Origin: CAVTSA01 sp963790575
GTDB taxonomy: Bacteria; Chloroflexota; Dormibacteria; Dormibacterales; Dormibacteraceae
Length of the DNA: 64,000 nt
NCBI GenBank assembly: GCA_963790575.1
Contig: CAWBPD010000008.1
Location: forward strand, 155,600-219,599
Reading direction: 5' to 3'
The stretch's first letter is position 1. Each line of letters starts with the position of its first letter. A model generated the notes under the pieces. The model ran no database searches, was not told the origin of the DNA, and saw nothing but the letters and a program-made list of their open reading frames with translations. Positions 33,849 through 42,215 of this stretch are shown here, piece after piece. A program made the translations under genes and the position numbers.

Positions 33849-35030
33849 ATGGACGTAGGCACGGGGTACGGGCGCCCGCACGGGACCTTCCTGGAAGAAC
33901 TCACGCTGGTCTCTCCAGGCACCCCTTGCGGCGAGTTCATGCGGCGGTATTGGCAGCCGGTGGCGATGGCCCGCGACGCGACCACGACGCCGAAGCTGAT
34001 CAAGGCCCTCGGCGAGGAGCTGGTTCTCTTCCGCGACCGTTCGGGGCGCCCCGGATTGCTCGTCCCCCGCTGCGCCCATCGCGGTGCCTCTCTTTACTAC
34101 GGTGCCGCCGAGGAACACGGCCTGCGCTGCTGCTACCACGGGTGGGTGTTCGACGCCGAGGGCTACTGCCTGGAGCAGCCGTGCGAGCCATTGGGCGGCC
34201 TCTACCGCGACCGCGTCCGGCAGCCCTGGTACCCGCTGGTGGAGTACCACGGCCTGCTCTTCACCTACATGGGGCCGCCCGACCGGAAGCCGGCGTTTCC
34301 TACTTACGACGTCTTCGAGGACCCGCTCGGCGAGGGCGAGCAGATCATGCCCGACGACACCAGCATCGGAAGCGGCGGTCCGGTGTTCTGCGACTTTAAC
34401 TGGCTGCAGCACTGGGAGAACGTCATGGATCCGTTCCACGTGCCGATCCTGCACGCGCGCTTCAGCGGCATGCAGTTCGTGGAGGACATGGCGATCATGC
34501 CCGAGGTGACGTTCTCCTACACGCCGAACGGCGTCCGCTCGGTCCAGAACCGCGAGCTCGCCGACGGCTCCACGCTGCACCGGATCACCGAGGTCATGTT
34601 CCCCAACATTCGCGTCGTGGCCGATCCAAGGCTGACGCTGGGCCGAACCGCACAGGTCGGCTGGGTGCTCCCGCTCGACGACCAGAGTTTTCGCATCTTT
34701 GTGATCGGGCGCGTCCCCGCCGGGCACGTGATAGGCAGCGGGCGCTCGACCTATGGCGGCAAGCCCTGGCATGCGCTCACCGAGGCGGAGCATCGGGACA
34801 TGCCCGGTGACTACGAGTCGCAACGCAGCCAGGGAGTGTTCCAGCTGCATTCGCTCGAAAGCCTGTCGACCACCGACCAGGGCGTCACCATGCTGCGCCG
34901 CACGCTGCGACGTCAGATCGAGCGGGTCGCGGCCGGTGAGGATCCGGCGGGCTTCACCTTCGATCCGGACCAAGCGCAGGTCAAGGTCGAGGGCGGAAAC
35001 TTCATCCTGTCCGGGGCGGAAGGGAGCTGA
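33849..35030 (+). CDS. Rieske non-haem iron oxygenase, catalytic subunit
   Basis: 393 residues. The Rieske [2Fe-2S] ligands are in VPRCAHRGASLYYGAAEEHG and LRCCYHGW (CxH...CxxH). The mononuclear iron site is in FNWLQHWENVMDPFHVPILH. The fold matches phthalate/vanillate-type ring oxygenases that use a separate reductase. ATG 33849 follows a strong GGGAGGAG. The reductase gene starts 5 bp after its stop, giving a two-component oxygenase. The substrate (aromatic acid, ether or similar) is not readable. Confidence 0.92.
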   Translation: MDVGTGYGRPHGTFLEELTLVSPGTPCGEFMRRYWQPVAMARDATTTPKLIKALGEELVLFRDRSGRPGLLVPRCAHRGASLYYGAAEEHGLRCCYHGWVFDAEGYCLEQPCEPLGGLYRDRVRQPWYPLVEYHGLLFTYMGPPDRKPAFPTYDVFEDPLGEGEQIMPDDTSIGSGGPVFCDFNWLQHWENVMDPFHVPILHARFSGMQFVEDMAIMPEVTFSYTPNGVRSVQNRELADGSTLHRITEVMFPNIRVVADPRLTLGRTAQVGWVLPLDDQSFRIFVIGRVPAGHVIGSGRSTYGGKPWHALTEAEHRDMPGDYESQRSQGVFQLHSLESLSTTDQGVTMLRRTLRRQIERVAAGEDPAGFTFDPDQAQVKVEGGNFILSGAEGS

Positions 35031-35034
35031 GGTG

Positions 35035-36036
35035 ATGGCCGCGCTCACCCCGCGAGCCGCGCCAACGGCGCCCGCGGTCGGAGGTGCTGTCGATCTCCGC
35101 CTGGTGGTCGCGCGCCGGGAGACCGTCGCCGAGCGCGTTGTGCGCCTCACGCTGGCTGACGGACAGGGGGCGCGGCTTCCCGCCTGGATGCCGGGGGCGC
35201 ACATCGACGTCACTGGACCCACCGGTCTGGTCCGTCAGTTCTCGCTGTGCGGCGACCTCGACGACTACTGGCGATGGCAGATCGCGGTGCTGCGCGAGCC
35301 AGGCGGCGGCAGAGGCGGTTCGGTGGCTCTGCACGACGGCATCGTTGAGGGTGACTGCGTCTCCGTGACCGGCCCGCGCAACCATTTCCGACTCGTCGAC
35401 AGCAAGCGCTACCTCTTCATCGCGGGCGGCATCGGCATCGCTCCGCTCCTGCCCATGATCCAGCTCGTCGAGCGGGAACACCGCCGGTGGAGCCTCGCCT
35501 ACGGAGGGCGCACGTCCTCGGCGATGGCGTTTCTGGACGACCTTCGGCGTTATGGGGACAAGGTGCGGCTGTTCCCGAGCCGAGCCACGGGGCGGATGGA
35601 CCTGGGCGCGCTCCTCGCCGCGGAGGCGGGCGAACCCGTCGCCGTTTTCTGCTGCGGCCCCGCGGAACTCATCGACGCGGTGGCGGATCGCTGCTCCACT
35701 CTCACCTCCCGCCAGCTTCGCGTGGAGCGGTTCCAGCCGATCGTGGACCCCCTCCTGGCGGCCCGCGGCGCCGCGTTCACCGTCGAGCTGGCCCGGTCGC
35801 GACGCACGCTCCAGGTCGCCGACGGCCAGACGATCATGGAGGCGATGGAGGTCGAGGGCCTGACGCCGGTCGGCTCCTGCCGCGAGGGTACCTGCGGCAC
35901 CTGCGAGACCCGGGTGCTAGAGGGGACGCCCGACCACCGCGATTCGGTGCTTGACTCCTCCGAACAGAAGGACGGGGGGACGATGATGATCTGCGTTTCG
36001 CGTTCGCGGACGCCGCGGCTGGTGCTCGACGCATGA
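35035..36036 (+). CDS. Oxygenase reductase: FNR-like domain plus C-terminal [2Fe-2S] ferredoxin
   Basis: 333 residues. Flavin-binding barrel with MPGAHIDVTGPTGLVRQFSL, nucleotide domain with YLFIAGGIGIAPLLPMIQLV and FCCGPAELIDAV, then a plant-type ferredoxin with GSCREGTCGTCETRVLEG and a fourth Cys in MMICVSRS. This order is that of vanillate demethylase/phthalate oxygenase reductases, which move electrons from NAD(P)H to the Rieske subunit. ATG 35035 is chosen; GTG 35032 is equally placed. The stop overlaps the HAD gene (ATGA). Confidence 0.93.
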   Translation: MAALTPRAAPTAPAVGGAVDLRLVVARRETVAERVVRLTLADGQGARLPAWMPGAHIDVTGPTGLVRQFSLCGDLDDYWRWQIAVLREPGGGRGGSVALHDGIVEGDCVSVTGPRNHFRLVDSKRYLFIAGGIGIAPLLPMIQLVEREHRRWSLAYGGRTSSAMAFLDDLRRYGDKVRLFPSRATGRMDLGALLAAEAGEPVAVFCCGPAELIDAVADRCSTLTSRQLRVERFQPIVDPLLAARGAAFTVELARSRRTLQVADGQTIMEAMEVEGLTPVGSCREGTCGTCETRVLEGTPDHRDSVLDSSEQKDGGTMMICVSRSRTPRLVLDA

Positions 36037-36536
36037 TCGCCAGCCGCCGTGCGTATGGCTTCGGGCCCGGCGCCACCTCGCGCGACCCGCGACCGCTGGT
36101 CGCGATCGATGTCGACGGCGTGATCGCGGTCGACGAGGACCCTGCCGTACCGTGCACGACCCACGCCGTCACCGCATGGAGGAAGTGGCGGCGGGAGATC
36201 TTGATTCCCGACGGCTCAGCCGAGGTCATCCGCGCGCTATCCGATCGTTGCGAGATGGCCTGGGCCACGGCCTGGTCCTACGACGCTCACGAGACGCTGC
36301 GGGATGCGCTTTCGCTCCCGGCCGAGCCCTGGACCTTCGTGCCCGCGCAGTTCCACGCGGAGGACGCGATCGCCTCCTACGCCGGCGGCCGGCCTTGGGC
36401 GTGGATCACGGAATCCGCCAGCGCCCCGGGACAGTCACACCGTCATGGGGGCCTGACCGTCGCCGTCGACCCCCGGCGCGGGCTCCCAAGCATCGATGTC
36501 GAGGCCGTCCTGAGGGAACTCGGGGTCGGGAGCTAG
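36033..36536 (+). CDS. HAD-superfamily-like protein
   Basis: 167 residues, coupled by ATGA to the reductase. LVAIDVDGVIAVDEDP supplies the DxDGV nucleophile motif of HAD hydrolases. MAWATAWSYDAHETLRDAL resembles the motif-II region, and a late Asp is in GGLTVAVDPRRGLPSIDVE. The same kind of small HAD protein is frequent in actinobacteria and appears unlinked to any fixed pathway. Whether it serves the oxygenase or is only co-transcribed is unclear. Confidence 0.8.
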   Translation: MIASRRAYGFGPGATSRDPRPLVAIDVDGVIAVDEDPAVPCTTHAVTAWRKWRREILIPDGSAEVIRALSDRCEMAWATAWSYDAHETLRDALSLPAEPWTFVPAQFHAEDAIASYAGGRPWAWITESASAPGQSHRHGGLTVAVDPRRGLPSIDVEAVLRELGVGS

Positions 36537-36762
36537 CCTGGGGAAGACCCGACGCTCACCACCCCGGTCGTTGGACCGGCGCAGCTTGGGGTGGTTAGGA
36601 GCATCCCCCTGCACGGGCGGTTTCGGGGGGCCCAGCCCGATCGCCAACGCAGCATCCTCTTCAGTCGTTCTCCTACATCAGATCAACCTCCAAGGTTCGC
36701 GTCGCAACGATCACCGCCACACAGGCGGTAGGGTCCACGCAAAGGTCGACTGCGGCTAGAGC

Positions 36763-36887
36763 GGATCCCCTTGCGGACGTTCAACGCTGCTCGGCGAGCG
36801 CCGTAAGCCTGGTCAGCAATTGCGTTGGCACTCGGGCGCCTAAACCGGCTCAAGGCGAGTGCCTGATCTGCGTCCGCAAGGGGATCC
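36763..36887. repeat. 125-bp inverted-repeat element (MITE-like)
   Basis: GGATCCCCTTGCGGACG at 36763-36779 is perfectly inverted at 36871-36887 (17 bp). Inside lies a second pair, GGCACTCG and CGAGTGCC (about 36828-36862). No target duplication is evident. The rest of the 36537-36989 gap holds no gene that I can see. Confidence 0.65.
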
Positions 36888-36989
36888 CCGGGTTCACACA
36901 CGCCGGATGGCTCCTTTGACCTTCAACACCCCCGTGGCATCAAACGCTGCCGGAATCCGCGGCGGCGTAAGCCCTACGCTGGTCGAGTT

Positions 36990-37901
36990 GTGACAGCCGA
37001 CCCCAAGGTCCTGTTCGGCCTCGGGCTGGAGAGCGGCGTTCACCAAGTGGACGAGATGCTCAGGCACGCGCGTAGAGCCGACGAGGCGGGCCTCGACTTC
37101 TTTAGTGTCGGCGACCACCCCTACTTCGCCGATCGCCTCGACGCCTACGCCGCGCTCGGGTTCGTGCTGGGCGCAACCACCAACATCACCGGCGGGGCGA
37201 TGGTCACGAACCTGCTAAGCCGGCCCGCTCCGATACTCGCGCGGACCATCACAGGACTGTCCACCCTCTCTCGCGGTCGTGTCGTACTCGCGATCGGTGC
37301 GGGCGGGTACGAGCAGGAGATACTCGCCCTCGGTGTCCCGCGCCTCTCACCCGGAGACCGAATGCGAGCGCTGGAAGAGGCGATCGTGGTCGTGCGAGCG
37401 CTCTCAGGCGGTGGCGACCCGGTCACGTTCGACGGCGAGTTCTACCACGTCACCGAGCTGACGCCCGCCGCCGCGCCCACGCCACCGATTTGGATCGGGT
37501 CAGGCGGCCCGAAGGGGTTGGCAGTAACGGGCCGGCAGGCCGACGGCTGGATCCCGCCCCACGCCGCCGACTGGCGAAGCCAGGTGGTCGCCGAGTCACG
37601 ACCCATCATCGATGAAGCGGCAGCTGCGGAAGGGAGGAAGCCTACGGACGTCGGCACCATCTATCTCGTGGCGGGGCGCATTACCCGCGATCCGCTGCCC
37701 GAGGTCCGCGACGACGGCGGTCGCTGGATCGGAGGCGGAGTGAAGCAGTGGGCAGAGGAGCTCACGTTCGCCGCCCTTGAACGCGGCGCCACCGCCTTCA
37801 ACTACCTGGTCCGTCCCGGCGAAAGCCACAACGACACGGCGCTGGACCTCTGGGCACACGAAGTCGTGCCCGCCGTCCGCGAAGCAATCGCCAGGCGCTG
37901 A
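36990..37901 (+). CDS. Luciferase-like (LLM) F420- or flavin-dependent oxidoreductase
   Basis: 303 residues of the bacterial luciferase-like TIM-barrel family. Visible blocks are LDFFSVGDHPYFADRLDAYA, TTNITGGAMVTNLLSRPAPI, RVVLAIGAGGYEQEILALGV, TPPIWIGSGGPKGLAVTGRQ and ADGWIPP. The GTG at 36990 follows GAGTT; ATG alternatives would cut the first strand. Many members in high-GC Gram-positives use F420. It is monocistronic as far as can be seen. Substrate unknown. Confidence 0.9.
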   Translation: MTADPKVLFGLGLESGVHQVDEMLRHARRADEAGLDFFSVGDHPYFADRLDAYAALGFVLGATTNITGGAMVTNLLSRPAPILARTITGLSTLSRGRVVLAIGAGGYEQEILALGVPRLSPGDRMRALEEAIVVVRALSGGGDPVTFDGEFYHVTELTPAAAPTPPIWIGSGGPKGLAVTGRQADGWIPPHAADWRSQVVAESRPIIDEAAAAEGRKPTDVGTIYLVAGRITRDPLPEVRDDGGRWIGGGVKQWAEELTFAALERGATAFNYLVRPGESHNDTALDLWAHEVVPAVREAIARR

Positions 37902-38165
37902 CCCGGGTAGCGACGATCTGTAGATCTGTTCGGTTGCCGATCCCCAGGGTCGCGGACGCCAGTGATGCAGCCCGCATCACCTTCGGCTATCGAGACGCGA
38001 AACCACGCTTTGGCGGGGTGCTAGGGGCAGTGAACGTGCCGGACTGCTCGGTGGCCGGGTCTTTAGAAAAGGGGTGCGGTCGCGTCCGGGAGCGCTGGAA
38101 AAGTAGGACGGCATAGTCTTCCGCAGAAGGGTCTGACCAACCACTGCATCAAGGAGGACTACGCC

Positions 38166-38345
38166 GTGACGGAAAGGGTAGCGCCAAGCGCGCGCATCGA
38201 GGCGCACATCGAGCGTCTGCTGAGGAACATGGATGATCGCGAGGGCCTGGCTGAGCGGGGTCGTCTGGGTGCTCGCCTGGTCCTGCAGCGGAGCCTGGAG
38301 GAGGAAGTGCCGGTGTTCCTGGGGGGAGCCCCCAAGGAACGACCC
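38166..38345 (+). mobile_element. IS256-like transposase N-terminal fragment
   Basis: GTG 38166 with a good AGGAGGA 8 nt upstream reads TERVAPSARIEAHIERLLRN, then RGRLGARLVLQRSLEEEVPV and FLGGAPKERPQN, the N-terminal signature of mutator-type (IS256) transposases (LGARL-LQ-ALE-EV--FLGR). The homologous frame ends near 38345; no DDE region is present. Confidence 0.55.
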
Positions 38346-38407
38346 CAGAATCGAACGCCGACACCGTGGCCGGTGACATCCTCTCCGAGCAGCGAAGCGA
38401 GCCTCCT

Positions 38408-38560
38408 TCAGCTGCCAGATCGCCGGAGCCGGCGACGACGACGGATGGCCAGGGCGAGGGTCGATGAAAGGAGGGCCGGGCCGACAGCGAGACCGACCGC
38501 GCCGCCCGCGGTCCCGCCGGTCAACGGGACGCCGCCGGTCATCGGGAGTCGCCGAGTCGC
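38408..38560 (-). pseudogene. C-terminal LPxTG sortase-anchor fragment
   Basis: The minus frame ending at TGA 38408 reads RRLPMTGGVPLTGG, a hydrophobic stretch (AVGLAVGPALLSSTLALAI) and a basic tail (RRRRRLRRSGS). That is a textbook LPxTG wall-sorting signal. Nothing recognisable lies upstream except an IS21-like fragment in another frame, so it is an orphan tail of a lost surface protein. Confidence 0.55.
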
Positions 38561-38603
38561 CGGCCCGCCGGCCGACCCGAGCGTACCTGGCTGGCGACCA
38601 CGC

Positions 38604-38792
38604 TTACCACCTCGGCCGGAATCTCGCCTCCTCCACCTCGAAGCCGGCGGCCGCCGCCAGCTCCAGGTAGCGCTGGACCGTCTTCCGGTCCAGCCCCAGA
38701 GCGCGCGCGATCTCACGCAGCGGTCGTCCGCGCTGACGCTGCGGCAGGACCTCTCGAATCTCCACTCTCGACACTTCTCGCAACACCGGCAC
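38604..38792 (-). mobile_element. IS21-like IstA N-terminal HTH fragment
   Basis: ATG 38792 reads MPVLREVSRVEIREVLPQRQ, GRPLREIARALGLDRKTVQR, YLELAAAAGF, the HTH head of IS21-type transposases, and stops at 38604. The catalytic domain and istB are absent. Confidence 0.6.
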
Positions 38793-39238
38793 CTTCGTCG
38801 CTGTGATGCGACGAAGGGTCCGTGGTTGCGGGCTCCGAGCGGAGTTGGGTGGTGGTCCCTAGTTGGTGGCTACGCGGTGGTCCCTACTTTCTGGCCAAAC
38901 CATCGCCAGCTGGTCCCGTGTTTCTGGCGATCGACATGCTGGTTCAGATCGCGATAGAGGCTGCGAAGGTCGATCCATCAGGTCGGTTGCGACGAGCAAC
39001 CTTCAGCGGCAGCACCCTGCTGTCATGCCGGACCCCCGACGAGTGCGGCCGACAGCAACGCGTCGAACGTTTGTCCTACCGTCGTCTACCAAACGCGAAC
39101 CGGTTCGCGGGCGTTCTGTTGATCGACTCCTGTACCCGACCTCCTGCTCAACCCCTTTGGGCCGTTTCGACGGTCGGGCTGGCCACGTCAGGAGTCTGTC
39201 TCCATGCCCGGTAGCGCCCACTACTGAGTTGGGGAGGA
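38793..39238. other. Probable IS21 terminal region and otherwise empty sequence
   Basis: Upstream of the IstA fragment GGTGGTCCCTA recurs near 38853 and 38877 (GGTGGTCCCTAGT / GGTGGTCCCTACT). Repeated short motifs are typical of IS21 ends. No gene is convincing from about 38960 to 39238. Confidence 0.35.
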
Positions 39239-39252
39239 TTGAGGTCAAGGTC

Positions 39253-39652
39253 ATGTTCGACAGGTTGCTGGTCGGAACCCGCGAAGAGGGCGCTGGAGCA
39301 GGTGTCCGGCCTGGCGAGGCTTTCCAGAGGATCGGTGCTGGTGATGCATGTCCGTGAACACGTGGCAGCCCGCGGCACCAGCTGGTACGTGACCGAGGAG
39401 AAGGACGCCCAAGACCTGGTCGACGACGCGGTGGACGGGCTCCGCAAGCAGGGCATCGAGGCCTCCGGGGCAGTGACGCACGCGACGCAGGGACGCGTCG
39501 CGGAGACGATCTGGGATCAGGCGGAAGGCTTTGGCGCCGACCTCGTGATCCTCAGGTCGCACGGAAGGAGCGCGCTCGGCGGAGTCCTCCTGGGCAGCGT
39601 CGCGTATCGAGTCATCCACCACGCGCGGGGGCCGGTGCTGGTCGCCCGCTGA
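39253..39652 (+). pseudogene. UspA-family universal stress protein with N-terminal frameshift
   Basis: ATG 39253 reads MFDRLLVGT, the normal UspA first strand, but the frame then fails. From about 39270 the adjacent frame gives SEPAKRALEQVSGLARLSRG, SVLVMHVREHV, GFGADLVILRSHGRSALGGV and LLGSVAYRVIHHARGPVLVA, ending 39652. A single indel near codon 9 explains it. The ATP-binding G-x2-G-x9-G(S/T) signature is intact, so a sequence error or a very recent mutation is likely. Confidence 0.75.
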
Positions 39653-39777
39653 ACGGCAGCAGCAGATCCCGGAGCTGGTGGCGCGCCGGGCGGAGACAGC
39701 CACCTATCTGGCACACCACCGCGTGACGACCAACCCGTCGTCCCCCGTACTTCGCGGGCGCCGATAGACTAAGTCCG

Positions 39778-40008
39778 ATGACTCAGTCAGTTGGGGTCCA
39801 CGAAGCCAAGACCCACCTGTCGCGGTTGCTCGAACGCGTGGAGGCAGGCGAGGAGGTGGTGATCACCCGGCGGGGTGCCGCTGTCGCCCGCCTCATCGCG
39901 GCACACCCTGCCCGCCGGCGCTTCGGCACCGATCGTGGTCGGTTCACGGTTCCCGACGACTTCGACGCGCCGCTGCCCGAGGACGTCCTGGATCACTTCG
40001 AGCGGTGA
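39778..40008 (+). CDS. Phd/YefM-type antitoxin (copy B)
   Basis: 76 residues, with the same fold and tail as copy A: VGVHEAKTHLSRLLERVEAG, EEVVITRRGAAVARLIA, then DDFDAPLPEDVLDHFER. The substitutions against copy A are conservative and lie outside the central strand, so cross-neutralisation with the other toxin is plausible. Coupled by GTGA to its toxin. Confidence 0.93.
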   Translation: MTQSVGVHEAKTHLSRLLERVEAGEEVVITRRGAAVARLIAAHPARRRFGTDRGRFTVPDDFDAPLPEDVLDHFER

Positions 40009-40397
40009 GATACCTCCTGGACACCCACGTCTTCCTCTGGCTGGCGACGGCGCCCGAACGTCTCGGCCGGCACCTCGCGGTGATCGAGGATCGGCGCAAT
40101 CAGCTTGTGCTCTCTGCCGCGAGCGCCTGGGAGCTGGCGATCAAACACCAGATCGGGAGGCTGCGCCTGCCGGAGGCGCCGGAGCGATTCGTGCCGGCCC
40201 GGATGCTTGCCTTCGGGCTCTTGCCGCAGGCGATCCTGCACGAGCACGCGCTGGCGGTCAGCGACCTGCCGCTCCTGCATCGCGACCCGTTCGATCGACT
40301 GCTGGTGGCGCAGGCGCTCCTGCTCGGGATGACGATCGTGACCGCCGACCCGGCGATCACCCAGTACCCGGTCGAGACACTCTTCGTGCCTGCCTGA
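40005..40397 (+). CDS. VapC-like PIN-domain ribonuclease toxin (copy B)
   Basis: 130 residues with all PIN acids retained (LLDTHVFLW, SAWELAIKHQIG, HRDPFDRLLVAQA, TADPAI). It differs from copy A in DLPLLHRD and ITQYPVETLF. Both toxin genes are intact while the surrounding genes are decayed, which fits selection for keeping the module. Confidence 0.93.
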   Translation: MRYLLDTHVFLWLATAPERLGRHLAVIEDRRNQLVLSAASAWELAIKHQIGRLRLPEAPERFVPARMLAFGLLPQAILHEHALAVSDLPLLHRDPFDRLLVAQALLLGMTIVTADPAITQYPVETLFVPA

Positions 40398-40468
40398 GAC
40401 CGGCGGACGTTGGTGGACAGACCCCACCTCAAAACGTCCCGGGAGGGTCCCTTCGTACACAAACGTCC

Positions 40469-40870
40469 TCAGCGGCCCTTGAAGAGGACGTCGAAGATGC
40501 CCCGGATGACCTGCCGACCGGTGCGGGAGGTGAGGACCCGGTTCGCAACCCGGTCCGCATCATGCGCTCCCGCTGCTTGGCCGCCCGCTGAGCCTCGCGC
40601 TCGGCGCGCTGCTGCTGGGAGGCGGTCTCGGTCTCGGGCGCCGCGCTCTTGGCAGCCGCCTCCTGCGCGGCCTGGATGCGGGCCGTGACGATCTCGTGCG
40701 CGCTCTCGCGGTCGATGGCAGTCGCGTACTTGTGCCCCGGCTTCCCACCCGCGATCAGGCGCTGCGCATCGCTGGGGTCCAAGGCGTCCATCCGCGAGTC
40801 GGGCGGGACGATTCGGGTGGCCGCCAGCGGCGTGGGCACGCCCTTGGGCGAGAGAGATTCGCCAGCCTTC
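40469..40870 (-). pseudogene. HerA-like ATPase (DUF853) C-terminal fragment
   Basis: The minus strand reads SPKGVPTPLAATRIVPPDSR, MDALDPSDAQRLIAGGKPGH, KYATAIDRESAHEIVTARIQ, an Ala/Glu/Arg-rich coiled region, then, after a frameshift near 40560, RVLTSRTGRQVIRGIFDVLF KGR and stop at 40469. This is the C-terminal third of DUF853 helicase-like proteins. The ATPase core is gone. A shorter echo of its last residues survives beside VapBC copy A. Confidence 0.65.
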
Positions 40871-41204
40871 CAAGCTGAGAGCGACGAATGGGACAACGGG
40901 CACTCAGGACCCCCGCTCGCCCAGACCTTGCCGACGGGAGACTCCCGACCGCAAGATACGGGCAGAGATCGCGCTCTCGTTCTCAACCTCGGTGGCCGTC
41001 CTCGTTGACACCGACAGCCCGGTTGTTGCCAATGTACTGCCAGGCGGCGAGGATCGTGCCACCCGGTGTCAGGATGCCGCCCCCGCCCAGCACCACCTGA
41101 AGCGGCGTTACCCCCGGCGGAAGCCAGGAAACCCAAGCCGCGCTGGTCGGGAGCAGGAAAAGAGCCACGATCGCAGTCGCGCCGAGGGCTGCGCCTCCGG
41201 ATGG
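40871..41204. other. No gene recognised
   Basis: 334 bp between the HerA fragment and the methyltransferase stop. A 61-codon minus frame (41168-40983) with one hydrophobic stretch (ALFLLPTSAAWVSWLPPG) ends NNRAVGVNEDGHRG. It may be a small membrane-protein remnant; I have no family for it. Confidence 0.35.
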
Positions 41205-42059
41205 CTACTCGGGCCTTCGCCCCCAGGCGTAATACATCGGGAGGGTGCCGTGCACCTCCTCTACCTCATGGGTCATTGCGCGCACTAGCTCGTGGGTACG
41301 GACACGGGGGATGGCGAAGAGGGACTCGAACGTCGGGCTGAGCGCGGTGAATGCTGCGCGCGCGTCGGAAAGCATGAACGAGCCCGGGCGACCACCCCAC
41401 TCGCCCACTGGAATGTCGACTCGTCTGATCTCGACCGCTTCCATCCCTGCGCCAGACAGCAGCCCATCGAGCGCCAGCTCGCGAGGGAGGCTCACGACCA
41501 GCCCGAACTGAGCGCAAAGTCGCACCAACAGATCGAAGAGCGTCTGCGTGGCGGGGCCGGCCGGGGCAACTCCGTCACCGACCTCCACGAGCTCGACCCA
41601 CCCGCCAGACCGGGTGACGCGCGCGAGCTCCCGGACGACGGCAGGCCACTTGACCGCAGGGATCCCGGGGCGCAGCAGCCGCTGATGCACGAAGTCGAAG
41701 GCGCCGTCCCTAAAGGGCAGGCCATCCGTGGCATTCGCTTGCACATGCCAGTAGCTCTCCGGCGCTGAGGGCTTGCTGGTCCGACCAATGTCCAACCCCA
41801 CCGCCACGGCATCAGGGAACCGACGACAGAGATCGAAAGCCCATTGGCCGGTGCCGGTGCCGACGTCTAGGATCCGCGCCGGGGTCCTCGCCGGCGCCAG
41901 GTAATTCGCACCGAGCGCCTCACGGAGTGCGTAGTGCTGCAGATCAAGTCGGGTCACCTCGCCGGGCAGTCGCGGCAGCATGTACGTGTCTTTCGCATTG
42001 GGTGCGTGCCCAATCGAAGGCGGCACCTGATCATGTGGTCCTCGTAGAGAGCTGTCCAT
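41205..42059 (-). CDS. Class I SAM-dependent methyltransferase
   Basis: 284 residues from ATG 42059. ARILDVGTGTGQWAFDLCRR is the SAM-binding motif I, and VAVGLDIGRTS follows as motif post-I. DGAFDFVHQRLLRPGIPAVK and VRELARVTRSGGWVELVEVG are the later UbiE-type motifs. The C-terminal part (MLSDARAAFTALSPTFESLF) forms a cap. The head (MLPRLPGEVTRLDLQHYALR) is typical of small-molecule methyltransferases related to secondary-metabolite enzymes. Substrate unknown; no operon partner. Confidence 0.9.
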   Translation of the reverse strand: MDSSLRGPHDQVPPSIGHAPNAKDTYMLPRLPGEVTRLDLQHYALREALGANYLAPARTPARILDVGTGTGQWAFDLCRRFPDAVAVGLDIGRTSKPSAPESYWHVQANATDGLPFRDGAFDFVHQRLLRPGIPAVKWPAVVRELARVTRSGGWVELVEVGDGVAPAGPATQTLFDLLVRLCAQFGLVVSLPRELALDGLLSGAGMEAVEIRRVDIPVGEWGGRPGSFMLSDARAAFTALSPTFESLFAIPRVRTHELVRAMTHEVEEVHGTLPMYYAWGRRPE

Positions 42060-42215
42060 CGGCGCGGGGCTAACGGTACCTGCGCGAGGTGCGGCCGCGG
42101 TGGGACCCGGAGTTCGTGATGCTGGTGGACCCAGCCGAAGGACGCTCGGCGACAGTCGCCGAGCGGGAGCTCGACAACGCCGAGTCTTCACCGCCTCCGC
42201 GTACCAGCGAATGGT

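Larger units (their letters stand above)
39763..40499. repeat. Direct repeat copy B carrying the VapBC-like module
   Basis: Partner of 31740-32475 in the same orientation, near-identical over about 650 bp and weaker for about 90 bp more. In this copy the flanking HerA-like gene end is longer and still readable, suggesting that copy B keeps more of the ancestral context. Confidence 0.9.

Noticed and set aside
38822..39214. A 130-codon plus frame beside the IS21 fragment
   Set aside because: It crosses the repeated IS-end motifs and has no recognisable domain.
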